Source: Acidobacteriaceae bacterium
GTDB taxonomy: Bacteria > Acidobacteriota > Terriglobia > Terriglobales > Acidobacteriaceae
DNA length: 64,000 nucleotides
NCBI GenBank assembly: GCA_030037545.1
Contig: JASHRF010000118.1
Location: 1-64,000 of the forward strand
Direction: 5' to 3'
The notes beneath the pieces were generated by a model that saw nothing but the letters and a program-made list of their open reading frames with translations, was not told the origin of the DNA and did not search any database. A program made the translations under genes and the position numbers. This document shows, one piece after another, positions 23,121 through 32,346 of the stretch; positions within the stretch are counted from its first letter, which is position 1; each line of letters begins with the position of its first letter.

Positions 23121-23176
23121 TCGGGCTCGGGGATGGGTCAAAAACATTCGAATCCGTCAAATTGCGAAATCGCCGC

Positions 23177-23245
23177 TCCCTCAGCGGCTAAAGCCGCGCT
23201 CTTTTTGTGGCCGCTTTTAGCACGGCTGAAGCCGTGCCCTTTCAG
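23177..23245. repeat. paired palindromes of the MITE-core type, intergenic
   Basis: CTCAGCGGCT-AA-AGCCGC (14-nt palindrome 23184-23197) and GCACGGCT-GA-AGCCGTGC (23220-23237), then CCTTTCAGA. The terminal inverted repeats of the full MITE are missing. It lies between mutM and the channel gene. Confidence 0.75.
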
Positions 23246-23406
23246 AACATCGAATCGGCGCGCGGTCCGGACCCCACCCCCTTGCCGGAAGCGTAATAGA
23301 ATCCAGAGAACGGCAGAGGCATCTGATACTCGCATAAGTTCCGCGGATGGATGCTTCTTTCAAAAGAATGCTTTCCGCACAAATTGCTTCACTGGAAGGA
23401 GGGTCT

Positions 23407-24597
23407 GTGCGCACACTTGCATGCATCGCCGGCATAGTCTGCCTGTGGATCGTGCTGCTTGACGCCTTCCAGACCATCATTCTGCCGCGCCGCGCCTCCG
23501 GGCGCTTCCGGCTCACGCGGCTCTTTTACATCGCTACCTGGAAGCCGTGGGCGTTTTTCGCGCACCGCTTGCGCACGCAGCGCAAACGCGAGACCGCCTT
23601 CAGCTTCTACGGGCCACTATCGCTCATTCTCCTGCTCGTGGTGTGGGCGGCGACCATGGTGTTGGGATTTGGACTGATTTACTATTCGCTGGGCAGCCCG
23701 TTCCACGATGCCTCGCGGCTGCCCAGCTTCAGTTCCGATATTTACGTCAGCGGCACAACCATCTTCACCCTCGGCCTGGGCGACGTGACTCCGCAGAGCG
23801 CCATAGCGCGCGCGCTCGTGATTTTGGAATCGGGAACAGGACTCGGTTTCCTGGCTGTCGTGATGGGCTATTTTCCCGTCCTCTACAGCGCATTTTCGCG
23901 GCGCGAGGTGAGCATCTCGCTGCTCGACGCGCGCGCCGGCTCGCCGCCCACGGCCGCAGAGCTGATGCGCCGGCACGCGCACGAGGGCGCTGAAGAAGCG
24001 CTCTCGGTGCTGCTGGTGGAGTGGGAGCGCTGGTCGGCGGAGCTGCTGGAAAGCCACATCTCCTATCCGCTGCTCTGTTACTTCCGCTCCCAACACACCA
24101 ACCAGAGCTGGTTGAGCGCGCTCACCGCGGTTCTGGACACCTCGTCGCTATTGATCTCCGGCATTCGCGGGCATGAGCCGCGCCAGGCGCAGTTGACCTT
24201 CGCCATCGCCCGCCACGCGCTGGTTGACCTCGCGCAGATTCTCTCGCTAAAGCCGGCTGAGGACGCCCCCGACCGTCTGCCGCCGGAGCGCTATCAGAAA
24301 CTCTTCGCGCTGCTCTGCCAGAGCGGCGTTCAAGTCTGTCGCGACGAGTTCTCCAGCGATCGCCTGCGCGAAATGCGCTCGCTTTATGAGAGTTACGCCG
24401 AGGCGCTGAGCCGGTATCTGTATATGCCGCTTCCGCCGTGGATCGCCGACCAGCCCCACAAGGACAACTGGCTCACCGTGGCCCGCCTGCGAGCCAAAGC
24501 CGAAGCCGAAGATTCGCCGGATGCAGAGGGGCGGGCGCGAAGCGGCGATTTGCCTCCCGGCATCTCGCCGATCGTCGACCGTCACCACGACTTTTGA
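23407..24597 (+). CDS. two-TM potassium channel-like protein
   Basis: A protein of 396 residues from GTG 23407, which has a strong AGGAGGG site; ATG 23347 would add 20 residues. Membrane segments at about 6-25 and 80-100, a pore helix and selectivity-filter-like TTIFTLGLGDVTP (TLGLGD in place of the typical TVGYGD), and a second membrane helix about 150-170 (GLGFLAVVMGYFPVL). This is the Kv-type pore module with an extra N-terminal helix. The remaining 220 residues are a helical cytoplasmic domain I do not recognise. Gly-Leu-Gly-Asp filters occur in bacterial channels, but ion choice is not proven. Confidence 0.8.
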   Translation: MRTLACIAGIVCLWIVLLDAFQTIILPRRASGRFRLTRLFYIATWKPWAFFAHRLRTQRKRETAFSFYGPLSLILLLVVWAATMVLGFGLIYYSLGSPFHDASRLPSFSSDIYVSGTTIFTLGLGDVTPQSAIARALVILESGTGLGFLAVVMGYFPVLYSAFSRREVSISLLDARAGSPPTAAELMRRHAHEGAEEALSVLLVEWERWSAELLESHISYPLLCYFRSQHTNQSWLSALTAVLDTSSLLISGIRGHEPRQAQLTFAIARHALVDLAQILSLKPAEDAPDRLPPERYQKLFALLCQSGVQVCRDEFSSDRLREMRSLYESYAEALSRYLYMPLPPWIADQPHKDNWLTVARLRAKAEAEDSPDAEGRARSGDLPPGISPIVDRHHDF

Positions 24598-24639
24598 GGA
24601 GCGGCTAATAGCGAATCGCCAATAGCAAAAAGCTGCTTC

Positions 24640-26409
24640 TCAGTCCGCGAACGACGCTTCTTCCTCCACCACTTTGGCAAGGCGTTCCACAAGCACGCCC
24701 GGATAGTACGCGTTACGGGTGTACTGGCGGACCATGCGGTCGGTATTGAAGTAGGAGCCGTTGTAAGCGAGCGTGGTGCGCATCAGGCGTCCCCACTTTT
24801 CGGCCGGCTCGCGGTAGAGCGGGACCACAGCCGTTTCCAGCTTGCGATAGAGCGACTGCGCCTCTTCGGCGTCGTTGGCGCCGTCTTCAATGGCCCAGCC
24901 GGTCACGCCCTCGATGCAGCCCTCGATCCACCATCCATCGAGAATCGACAGGCTGGGCACGCCGTTGAGGGCAGCTTTCATGCCGCTGGTTCCTGAAGCC
25001 TCGTAGGGCCGCCGGGGCGTGTTGACCCACACGTCCACACCCGCGGTGAGCATGGCGCCCAGATCCCAGGCGTAATTTTCGAGATAGACGATGCGCAGTG
25101 TGTCGTTGGAAAAGCGGGCGGCGTCTTCGACAACGTGCTGGATGAGCGCTTTGCCGGGACCGTCCTGGGGATGCGCTTTGCCCGCGTAAAGAATCTGCAG
25201 GCCGCCGGCCGCCTCCGCGATCTGCTGCAGGCGCTCGGGATCGGCGAACAGCAGGTCGGCGCGCTTGTAAGTGGCAGCGCGGCGGGCAAAGCCGAGGGTG
25301 AGAACCTTGGGATTGAGCACCAGCCCGGTGCGCGAGGCGACCTCAGCCAGCAGCTCTTCCTTGGCGCGTGCGTGAGCAGCCAGAATCCGCGGCTCGGGCA
25401 GGTCAATCAGGTTGCGCAGGTAGAGATTGTCGCAGCGCCAGGCGGGGACCTGCTGATCGAGCATCTGCTGAATGGGCGCCGAGGTCCAGGTGGCCGCATG
25501 AACGCCATTGGTGATGGACTGAATATCGAAATCCGGAAACATCTGCCGCGACACCCGCCCATGCTGCAGGGCTACGCCGTTGGCGTAGCGCGAAAAGCGC
25601 AGGGCCAGCAAAGTCATGTTAATGAGTCCGTCCTGGAAACATCCTAGTTTCTCGAGGCGGGCCGTGCGGTCGCCGCCCAGGATGCGAATGGATTGCTCGG
25701 TGGAGAAACGGTCGTGACCGGCGGGCACGGGCGTGTGCGTGGTGAAAACACATTTGCGGCGCACCTGCTCGATGTCGGCATCCGTGTAGGCGTTTAACGG
25801 GCCGCCGCCCACCTGGCTTTCGAGCAGCGCCTGCGTGAGCAGCGCCGCGTGACCCTCGTTCATGTGGAAGACATTGATGTTCAGGCCCAGGGCCTTGGCC
25901 ATGCGCACGCCGCCCATGCCCAGCACAATCTCCTGCTGCAGGCGATAGTTGGTGTCGCCGCCGTAAAGATGGTCGGTCAGGCCACGGTCCCAGCCCGAGT
26001 TGTCTTCCACGTCAGTGTCGAGCAGATAGATGGGGACTATGTGCCCGAAGCGGCCCTCAAGGGAGTAGCGCCAGGCGCGCACCGTCACCACGCGGTCTTC
26101 GATGGAAACCGTGGCGCGGGCCGGCTCTTCGGTGCAGAAATCCTCCGGACTCCAGGACTGCACTTCCTCCGTCTGCGCCCCGTTGCGGTCAAGATGCTGC
26201 TGGAAATATCCCTTGCGATGCAAGAGCGTGAAGCCCACCACAGGCACGCCCAGGTCGGCCGCCGAGCGCAGCGTGTCTCCAGCCAGAATCCCCAGGCCGC
26301 CCGAATAGGTGGGCATGGAGGGATGGATCGCGATTTCCATCGAGAAGTAGGCAACCTGACCGGAATTGGGGAAGGTTTCGTATGAGATGGGTCTTTTTGT
26401 GGTTTCCAT
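24640..26409 (-). CDS. alpha-glucan phosphorylase (short type)
   Basis: A 589-residue GT35 phosphorylase that releases glucose-1-phosphate from glycogen or maltodextrin. Features: AYFSMEIAIHPSMPTYSGGLGILAGD at the N-terminus, HMNEGHAALL, FTTHTPVPAGHD, ITNGVHAATW, the Arg/Lys-rich FARRAATYKRADLLF, and the PLP-lysine motif EASGTSGMKAALNG. The length matches the shorter bacterial/archaeal type (TIGR02094-like) rather than the 800-residue GlgP. ATG 26409 has GGAG about 12 bases upstream; an ATG nine codons earlier is also in frame. The neighbour, 240 bp downstream-side on the same strand, is galactokinase, so both may feed hexose phosphates to central metabolism. Confidence 0.92.
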   Translation of the reverse strand: METTKRPISYETFPNSGQVAYFSMEIAIHPSMPTYSGGLGILAGDTLRSAADLGVPVVGFTLLHRKGYFQQHLDRNGAQTEEVQSWSPEDFCTEEPARATVSIEDRVVTVRAWRYSLEGRFGHIVPIYLLDTDVEDNSGWDRGLTDHLYGGDTNYRLQQEIVLGMGGVRMAKALGLNINVFHMNEGHAALLTQALLESQVGGGPLNAYTDADIEQVRRKCVFTTHTPVPAGHDRFSTEQSIRILGGDRTARLEKLGCFQDGLINMTLLALRFSRYANGVALQHGRVSRQMFPDFDIQSITNGVHAATWTSAPIQQMLDQQVPAWRCDNLYLRNLIDLPEPRILAAHARAKEELLAEVASRTGLVLNPKVLTLGFARRAATYKRADLLFADPERLQQIAEAAGGLQILYAGKAHPQDGPGKALIQHVVEDAARFSNDTLRIVYLENYAWDLGAMLTAGVDVWVNTPRRPYEASGTSGMKAALNGVPSLSILDGWWIEGCIEGVTGWAIEDGANDAEEAQSLYRKLETAVVPLYREPAEKWGRLMRTTLAYNGSYFNTDRMVRQYTRNAYYPGVLVERLAKVVEEEASFAD

Positions 26410-26649
26410 AATTGCTGAAGTCTCCGCAGCTTTCAACCTGCGCGCGCCTACTCAAAGCATTGAGCCGCGAAAGCCAGGCAAGGCACGGTCATGGCCTCAA
26501 AGGTTCATCGGGGCAAACATCCCTCAAGTTTAGCAAGGGAAACCCGGAAGCGCACCGGAATCTGCCCGGTGAGAATTTAACCCTTTGGTGGGATGCAAAA
26601 ATGCGCCCCGCCGCAAGAGCAAGGCGGAAAAACGGCGAACTCCAAGCTG

Positions 26650-27804
26650 TTACTCCAACTGATGTGCGCCGCTCGAAGCATGGCAGATGTGAATCTCGGG
26701 GGCCATGCCAAAGCGCTTCGTATAGCGCCGGCCCAGCTGGGCCGCAAACGCCGGCGCATCTTTCTGTTCGACGAGATTCACAGTGCATCCGCCGAAGCCG
26801 CCGCCGGTAAGCCGCGCGCCGATCAGCCCGGGCAAATCCTGCGCCAGTTCCACCATGGCGTCCGCCTCCACGCAACTGCCTTCGAAATCCTGGCTATAGC
26901 TGATGTGCGCCTCGGCCATTAACCGGCCCAGTTCTCTCAAATCCCCGCGCAGCAGCGCGTCGCAGGCTGCCACGGTGCGCAGGTTCTCGCTGATCACGTG
27001 GCGCGCGCGCAGCAGCGATTTGGGCGCCATCTCGCTGCCCCATTTCTCCAGATCCTCGAGCGTGGCGTCGCGCAGGAAGGGCACACCCGGCCGGTGGCTG
27101 GCGATGACCGCGCAGGCGGCTTCCGATTCCGCGCGCCGCACCTTGTAGCCCCCGCCCACTACCGAGTGCTTCACCATGGTGTTGGCGATCACGAGCGCTA
27201 CGTGGTCGGGAATCGGCGCCAGGCGGAAGCTCAGGTCGCGACAGTCCAGCAGCAGCGCGTGATCCTCTTCGCCGTTGGCGGAGATGAACTGGTCCATGAT
27301 GCCGCAGTTGGCGCCGACAAACTCGTTCTCCGCGCGCTGGCAGAGACGCGCGATGACCGGGCCAGGATAGCTGGCGCCCGCCAGGGAGAGAACCGCGAGC
27401 ATGGAGGACACTCCAATGGCGGCGGAACTGGATAAGCCGGAGGCCAGCGGCACGTCGCCCCAGATGGTGAGACTGAAGCCGGGAACTTTGTGACCTTCAC
27501 CAGCCAGAATCGACACCACGCCCATCGGGTAATCGCTCCAGTGCGAACTGGGCCGCGCGGGCAGCGCCGTGGCGTCGTAGGTCTTCTCTTCGCCATAGTT
27601 CTCGGAGAAGATAACGATTTTGCCGTCCGCGCGCGGGGAGATGGCCGCCAGGGTGGCAAAGTTGATGGCCGCCGGCATCACGAAGCCTTCGGCGTAGTCG
27701 GTGTGCTCTCCGATCAGGTTGACGCGGCCGGGCGCGACAAAGATGGAGGGCTGGGCGTGAAAACGGCCCTGGTGCATGGAGCGGAGAGCGGCTGGATCGT
27801 GCAT
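26650..27804 (-). CDS. galK: galactokinase
   Basis: GalK phosphorylates alpha-D-galactose with ATP in the Leloir pathway. 384 residues, normal length. GHMP-kinase features: GRVNLIGEHTDYAEGFVMP (galactokinase signature), PLASGLSSSAAIGV (ATP-binding), NCGIMDQFIS with the catalytic Asp, and C-terminal ARLTGGGFGGCTVNLV. AGAGGA lies upstream of ATG 27804. No galT or galE is in the window. Transcribed towards the phosphorylase gene on the same strand, with about 240 bp between. Confidence 0.95.
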   Translation of the reverse strand: MHDPAALRSMHQGRFHAQPSIFVAPGRVNLIGEHTDYAEGFVMPAAINFATLAAISPRADGKIVIFSENYGEEKTYDATALPARPSSHWSDYPMGVVSILAGEGHKVPGFSLTIWGDVPLASGLSSSAAIGVSSMLAVLSLAGASYPGPVIARLCQRAENEFVGANCGIMDQFISANGEEDHALLLDCRDLSFRLAPIPDHVALVIANTMVKHSVVGGGYKVRRAESEAACAVIASHRPGVPFLRDATLEDLEKWGSEMAPKSLLRARHVISENLRTVAACDALLRGDLRELGRLMAEAHISYSQDFEGSCVEADAMVELAQDLPGLIGARLTGGGFGGCTVNLVEQKDAPAFAAQLGRRYTKRFGMAPEIHICHASSGAHQLE

Positions 27805-27909
27805 ATCGATTCAAATCCTCTTCAGCGAGTCAGCAAATCGGCGCCGCATTTGGCTTCAAGATAAATGAGAACGTTTACCTGCTGGCCCATTTCACGCATA
27901 TTGCCGATC

Positions 27910-29280
27910 CTATTGGCCCGAAACTTCCGCGCAGGCCGCGGATAGCCGCTCCCAGATTCGGCCCATCCATGCCTGGTGCTCCGGCTTCATCAACACCGAA
28001 CGCAGGCAGGTAACCGAAGGGCGAGAATCTGCTCCATTCTCTTGACCGACCGGCCAAAACCAGGATTGCGGCAATTGTACAAGAGCCAGGTGCAGGTCGC
28101 GCGCGGCGCAGGCGTCGAAGACATCCTGTGCCTGCTGGGACGCCTTCCGAAAGTCCGCTCCATGCAATGGCGCAGCCCAGACGACGATGTCGAGCTCCGG
28201 CGGTCCGGCGGCCAGCGGCGCGAACCGGTCGTCTTGGCGCAGCCGGCGATCGAGCTCCATCGCCGCCGCGCGGCCCGCGGCCAACCCGCGGGCAAATGCG
28301 CTTCCAGGAACCAGTGGGAGCAGCCGTTGCGTGGCCCAGAGCGCAACCGCTGCCGCGCCCGCGCGCGAGCACTCCAGGCTGATCTCGCCCAGGTGCAATT
28401 GTTTGGAGGTGAAGTAGGTATACGGCGAGTCATGCCTGTAAAAGCGGCCCACGGCCGGGTCGCGAAACAGCACGCAGCCGCAGCCATAGGGCTGCAAGCC
28501 GTGCTTGTGGGGATCGATCACGATGGAGTCAGCGTGGCCAATGGCTGCGAAGGCGCGCCGCGCGGGCTCCTCGAGCGCCTCCGGAATCAGCGTGAAATAG
28601 CCGCCGTAGGCCGCGTCCACGTGAATGCGAAAACCGTAGCGCTCGCGCAGCGCGAGGATGCGGTCGAGCGGATCGACGGCGCCCACAGCGGTGGTTCCGA
28701 GCGTAACCACCACCGTGCCCACCTTGCCCCGGCGCAGCTCCGCTTCCAGCGCATCTATGTCCATCCGCCCGCGGTTGTCAGCCGGAATGGAGGCAAAATC
28801 GAGCTTCAGTACCGCGGAGATGCGGCGATGTGTATAGTGAGCCTGTTCGGAGCCAACGATGCGCTGTTCCGGCGCCACCTGTCCCGCAACCCACAATGCC
28901 TCCAGATTGGCGATCGTCCCACTGGAAGTCAGGTGGCCCAAAAACTCACTCCAGCCGAACATCCTGACAATCTCGCCAACCGCCTCGATCTCCATTTCGG
29001 AGCTGGCGCGGCCTCCGTCGCGGGCGTGATTGTTGGGATTGATCTGCATGGCCAGCGCGTAGGCGGCGCGAGCTACCGGGTGCGGCGGCTTCAGCATCTG
29101 CCCGGCGTACAGCGGGTGGAAGTAGGGATAATTGTCGCCCAGCCGGCTCGCCGTATCCGCCAGCACCTGTTCCAGGGCGTGGGTATCGCAGCCCGGCGCA
29201 AGCTTAGGCAGCGGGTCAAACTGCTGTTCCAGCAATTCGGTGGCGCGCGAAAGAAGTGCGGGAACGGGGTCCAGGGGCAT
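27910..29280 (-). CDS. pyridoxal-phosphate-dependent group II decarboxylase
   Basis: A 456-residue PLP enzyme of the aromatic/glutamate decarboxylase family. Seen: HLTSSGTIANLEALWVA (phosphate cup), HVDAAYGGYF with the Asp that holds the pyridine nitrogen, and DPHKHGLQPYGCGCVL with the PLP lysine. Such enzymes decarboxylate L-amino acids (Glu, Asp, Tyr, Trp or Dopa); the substrate cannot be chosen from sequence. Start ATG 29280. It lies 105 bp before galK on the same strand with no evident functional link. Aspartate decarboxylation to beta-alanine would suit the panBC nearby but is only speculation. Confidence 0.85.
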   Translation of the reverse strand: MPLDPVPALLSRATELLEQQFDPLPKLAPGCDTHALEQVLADTASRLGDNYPYFHPLYAGQMLKPPHPVARAAYALAMQINPNNHARDGGRASSEMEIEAVGEIVRMFGWSEFLGHLTSSGTIANLEALWVAGQVAPEQRIVGSEQAHYTHRRISAVLKLDFASIPADNRGRMDIDALEAELRRGKVGTVVVTLGTTAVGAVDPLDRILALRERYGFRIHVDAAYGGYFTLIPEALEEPARRAFAAIGHADSIVIDPHKHGLQPYGCGCVLFRDPAVGRFYRHDSPYTYFTSKQLHLGEISLECSRAGAAAVALWATQRLLPLVPGSAFARGLAAGRAAAMELDRRLRQDDRFAPLAAGPPELDIVVWAAPLHGADFRKASQQAQDVFDACAARDLHLALVQLPQSWFWPVGQENGADSRPSVTCLRSVLMKPEHQAWMGRIWERLSAACAEVSGQ

Positions 29281-29407
29281 GGTGAGATCTTACCGTGGAA
29301 CGCCCCTGGGCGTGCAATAACCCCAAATCGGTCAGAGAGTTCCGTCGCGGTAATTCACGAGGTGAGACGAGGCAAAACTTTCCTCTCCTCATTTTAGACG
29401 TAGATGG

Positions 29408-29530
29408 TACAATGTGGTCAGCGTTAGAAACGAACCGGGCGTGAGCAGCAACTCGCCCAACCAAGCAAGATTCTGCCAGTGGTCGCTCCGATTCCTCCAG
29501 CGCAATTCAAAACCAGGAAAATCGAACAAG
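29408..29530 (+). promoter_or_regulatory. putative promoter and long 5' leader of the cold-shock gene
   Basis: A TACAAT hexamer at 29408-29413 could serve as a -10 box; no good -35 is visible. The distance to the ATG (29531) would give a leader of about 110 nt, as is usual for cspA-type mRNAs whose leader folds respond to temperature. AGGAAA at about 29515 is the ribosome-binding site. Confidence 0.4.
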
Positions 29531-29731
29531 ATGGAACAAGGTACTGTGAAGTGGTTCAATGACGCGAAGGGCTTCGGCTTTATTTCGCGCCAGAACGGCG
29601 AAGATGTTTTTGTGCATTACTCGGCAATCAACTCAAGCGGATTCAAAAGCTTGCAGGAAGGCCAAGCCGTGCAGTTCAACGTTGTGAAGGGTCCCAAGGG
29701 CTGGCAGGCAGCCGACGTTCAGCCTCTCTAA
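29531..29731 (+). CDS. cold-shock domain protein (CspA family)
   Basis: A 66-residue single cold-shock domain, an RNA chaperone binding single-stranded nucleic acid. It starts [18 protein letters not shown] (RNP1 KGFGFI), then DVFVHYSAI (RNP2 VFVHY) and ends with the fifth strand [10 protein letters not shown]. Length and motifs are standard. Monocistronic: long leader upstream and a strong hairpin downstream. Confidence 0.96.
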   Translation: MEQGTVKWFNDAKGFGFISRQNGEDVFVHYSAINSSGFKSLQEGQAVQFNVVKGPKGWQAADVQPL

Positions 29732-29770
29732 GCCGACCGGGCGGATTCCGGCGGAATCTTTAATGGTCAT

Positions 29771-29799
29771 CGCAGGGCCGGGCGACTCCCGGCCCTGCG
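29771..29799 (+). terminator. hairpin downstream of the cold-shock gene
   Basis: A perfect 12-bp GC-rich stem (arms CGCAGGGCCGGG and CCCGGCCCTGCG) with loop CGACT, 40 bp after the stop codon. There is no T-run behind it (GTGTATTTGC follows), so it is a terminator-like hairpin. Confidence 0.6.
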
Positions 29800-30113
29800 G
29801 TGTATTTGCTGTCGTTAGGCCGTTTCAGCCAGATAGAGCTTCGATTCGCTTCCTTCCGCTTCCCTGAAGCCATGCACTTGCATTTCTGCCCGCCCTGAGG
29901 GGATGGGTCAGGGGGCGGCGGACGCCTGTGTCTGGCGAAACCCTGGGTTTTCGGCCTGTGTGCCTGCATGGTTCACGGCCGCGGCGCCGGGGCCGTGCCT
30001 GCCCGCTCGTGATGCGGCCAGGGTGCTCCGCCTCATTGCGGCTGCGTGCAATGCCAAAAGCGAAAAACCGCGCTGCTCCCCAACCGCGCCTCAGTATACC
30101 CTTGAAGAGGATC
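29800..30113. other. gene-free stretch before the MFS gene
   Basis: 314 bp of GC-rich sequence with no credible gene. The MFS reading frame is open back to 29928, but that part does not resemble a transporter N-terminus. No repeat or operator recognised. Confidence 0.35.
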
Positions 30114-31442
30114 ATGGAACCGGCTTCCCCTCGGCCGCCGCGGCGCGGCATGGAGGCTTTTGCCTCTCGCGACTTCCGCCGCTACCAGCTAGCGCGATTA
30201 GCCGCGATTCTGGGCGCTGAAGCGCAGGCCGTGGCTGTAGCCTGGCAAGTCTACTCCATCACCCACCGCGCCATCGACCTGGGCTACACCGGCTTGGCAC
30301 TCTTTCTGCCTGGACTCATTTTTCTGCTCCCCGGGGGCCATTCGGCCGACCGCTTCGACCGGCGCCGCGTGCTCCAGGTGTGCTACTCGCTCCAGCTCTT
30401 GGCCACCGGAACGCTGGTCATGCTGGCGCGCAACCACACGCACAATATTCTGGCCATTTACGCGGTGCTGTTCTTTATCGGCACGGGGCGCGCGTTCTCA
30501 GGGCCGGCGGCCACGGCTTTTGTCCCGCACCTGGTCCCGGAGAAACATTTCGTCAACGCCATTACGTGGGCCGGGGTTGTCTTTCAGCTCGCCATTATCA
30601 CCGGGCCGGCGCTGGGCGGCCTGCTGTTCACGTTTCCGCTGGCGCACCTGGCGCCCGGCTTGCGGCTCGAGGGCGCGGGCATCGTCTACGTCTTCACGCT
30701 GGCCACGCTGGTCTGGTATTTGGCGCTGGTAAGCACGCTCCGTGTGCGCCCGGGGAGGATGGAGCATCGCGACCTCTCCATGAAAGTGCTGCTCGCCGGT
30801 TTCCACTATGTGGGCCGCGCGCCCATTCTGCTGGGATCGTTTTCGCTCGACCTGTTCGCGGTGCTGCTGGGCGGCGCGACCGCATTGCTACCGATCTTCG
30901 CGCACGACATTCTGCGCCAGGGCCCCGCCGGGCTGGGCATGCTGCGCGCCGCGCCGGCGGTGGGGGCGGTGATGGTTTCGCTGGCGCTGGCGCGGTTTCC
31001 TTTACAGAGGCGCACGGGACGCAAACTCTTCATGGGGGTCTCGATCTTTGGCGCGGCGACCATCGTCTTTGGGCTATCCCGCTCGATGTGGCTCTCGTTG
31101 GCGGCGCTGGTGATCCTGGGCGCGGCCGATATGATCAGCGTCATTATTCGCAGTTCGGTGCTGCAACTGGCCACGCCTCTTGAGATGCGCGGCCGCGTGA
31201 GCGCCGTGAGTGCGCTCTTCGTAGGCGCATCCAACGAACTGGGCGAGTTCGAAAGCGGCGTCACCGCGCAGTGGTGGGGCGCGGTGCGCGCCACGGTAAT
31301 TGGCGGCGTGGGCGCGCTGGCGGTGGCGGGACTCTGGGCGGGACTCTTCCCCGGCTTGCGCCAAGTCGATGAGCTGACCGCCGAATCGCTGCGGTCGCAA
31401 ATGCCGCGCCAAGAAGCCCTGGCACTGGAGGGCAGCGATTAG
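30114..31442 (+). CDS. MFS exporter, EntS-like
   Basis: A 442-residue major facilitator with about 12 hydrophobic segments, of the EntS/MFS_3 type. Near the N-terminus FASRDFRRYQLARLAAILGAEAQ leads into TM1; the loop GGHSADRFDRRRVLQ is the MFS motif A; RVSAVSALFVGASNELGEFESG is the late signature of this subfamily. Members export siderophores or drugs by proton antiport; the substrate is unknown. ATG 30114 is chosen because AAGAGG lies just upstream. No siderophore genes nearby. Confidence 0.85.
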   Translation: MEPASPRPPRRGMEAFASRDFRRYQLARLAAILGAEAQAVAVAWQVYSITHRAIDLGYTGLALFLPGLIFLLPGGHSADRFDRRRVLQVCYSLQLLATGTLVMLARNHTHNILAIYAVLFFIGTGRAFSGPAATAFVPHLVPEKHFVNAITWAGVVFQLAIITGPALGGLLFTFPLAHLAPGLRLEGAGIVYVFTLATLVWYLALVSTLRVRPGRMEHRDLSMKVLLAGFHYVGRAPILLGSFSLDLFAVLLGGATALLPIFAHDILRQGPAGLGMLRAAPAVGAVMVSLALARFPLQRRTGRKLFMGVSIFGAATIVFGLSRSMWLSLAALVILGAADMISVIIRSSVLQLATPLEMRGRVSAVSALFVGASNELGEFESGVTAQWWGAVRATVIGGVGALAVAGLWAGLFPGLRQVDELTAESLRSQMPRQEALALEGSD

Positions 31443-31491
31443 GGGAATTGGGATAACGACAAACCCTGGGAAGCTGCTTGCTGGCTTGGCC

Positions 31492-31523
31492 CCTTTGTCC
31501 CTCTGTGCCTTTGTCCCTGCTCT
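31492..31523. repeat. octamer array (4 units) directly behind the cupin stop codon
   Basis: CCTTTGTC, CCTCTGTG, CCTTTGTC, CCTGCTCT: four 8-nt units, ending one base before the stop codon (31525-31527, minus strand) of the cupin gene. It also lies between two convergent genes. Confidence 0.7.
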
Positions 31524-31524
31524 C

Positions 31525-31995
31525 TCATGCCTTGGGCGTGGCCGCCGTCCTCCAGTTGATGACGTGATACACGGCTGGCTCGGTGCCCACATTCTTGAGC
31601 CCGTGGAGCTGGTTAGAGCCGTTGAAGATCACGGATCCCGGACCTACGCGCTTCCATTCGCTATTCGAAAGTGTTTCCACCGTGCCCTGGCGGAGGATGA
31701 TCATTTCCTCGTTGGGATGCCGGTGAGGCGCGTGCGGCTGCTGGCCGGGATTGAGGGTAGTCACGTGGACTTCGAGATTCTCGAGCGTCGCTGTGGGCGC
31801 GGAGCAGAACGAGCGCACCGAGCCGTAGGAGGTGGGCTTGACGGGAATTGAATTCCAGTCGAAGACGCGCGAGCCCATCACCGGCGCGGCGCCGGCGCCT
31901 GGCCCGGAGCCGGCAGCGAAACTGGTCTTGGCAGCCAAGGCCTCCGGCGCCAGCGCGGTTCCAGCGAGAGCAGCGAAAAAGTCGCGACGGTCCAT
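31525..31995 (-). CDS. exported cupin-domain protein
   Basis: A 156-residue single-domain cupin. ATG 31995 is preceded by GGATGGAG. The N-terminus MDRRDFFAALAGTALAPEALA looks like a twin-arginine-type signal (one RR, then FF). The cupin core has motif 1 PHAPHRHPNEEMIIL and motif 2 with GSNQLHGLKN, so the metal-binding His/Glu set is present. Function open: dioxygenase, isomerase or a sugar/metabolite binder. Convergent with the MFS gene and divergent from the thiamine operon. Confidence 0.8.
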   Translation of the reverse strand: MDRRDFFAALAGTALAPEALAAKTSFAAGSGPGAGAAPVMGSRVFDWNSIPVKPTSYGSVRSFCSAPTATLENLEVHVTTLNPGQQPHAPHRHPNEEMIILRQGTVETLSNSEWKRVGPGSVIFNGSNQLHGLKNVGTEPAVYHVINWRTAATPKA

Positions 31996-32184
31996 GAGCT
32001 CCATCCTGCGGGTCACGATCAGCGACAGTGTACGCTACCCAGGGTAACGCTGGTCTCCATTCCGGGTTAACCCGCGCACCCGGTTTGGGCGCGTGCGCGG
32101 CGCGCTATGCACGGATGTCCGGCCTGCTCGCGCCATGGCTGCCCTCCCATTTACAAACCTGCTCCGAAAGTGTTCCAATCAAAG

Positions 32185-32272
32185 AGTTGAAACAGGGGTG
32201 CTCCGCGCGGCAAGCGGGGCTGAGAAGATACCCTCGAACCCGATCCGGATAATACCGGCGTGGGAAGCTTTC
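32185..32272 (+). promoter_or_regulatory. TPP (THI-box) riboswitch
   Basis: All conserved blocks of the thiamine-pyrophosphate aptamer are in order: GGGGTGC (32195-32201), GCTGAGA with CTGAGA at 32220-32225, ATACCC (32228-32233), GAACCCGATC, and GGATAATACCGGCGTGGGAA up to about 32266. An outer stem can be drawn from AAAG near 32181 to CTTT near 32271. The aptamer ends about 75 nt before the TonB-receptor start, leaving room for an expression platform that hides the AGGGGG ribosome-binding site (32335-32340). TPP binding should lower expression of the genes that follow. Confidence 0.95.
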
Positions 32273-32346
32273 CGAATCCGAGCGGCAATTTTCAAAAAGT
32301 TTCCGGCATGAGCGCCTTTGTTTCAACAGGAAGCAGGGGGACGCCT

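Noticed and set aside
20250-23147. 965-codon open frame antisense to panB, panC and mutM
   Set aside because: The plus strand encodes three well-known enzymes over the same stretch; the antisense translation has no domain and is a product of GC-rich codon use.
27976-29397. 473-codon plus-strand frame over the PLP decarboxylase
   Set aside because: Antisense shadow; the opposite strand has all PLP-binding motifs.
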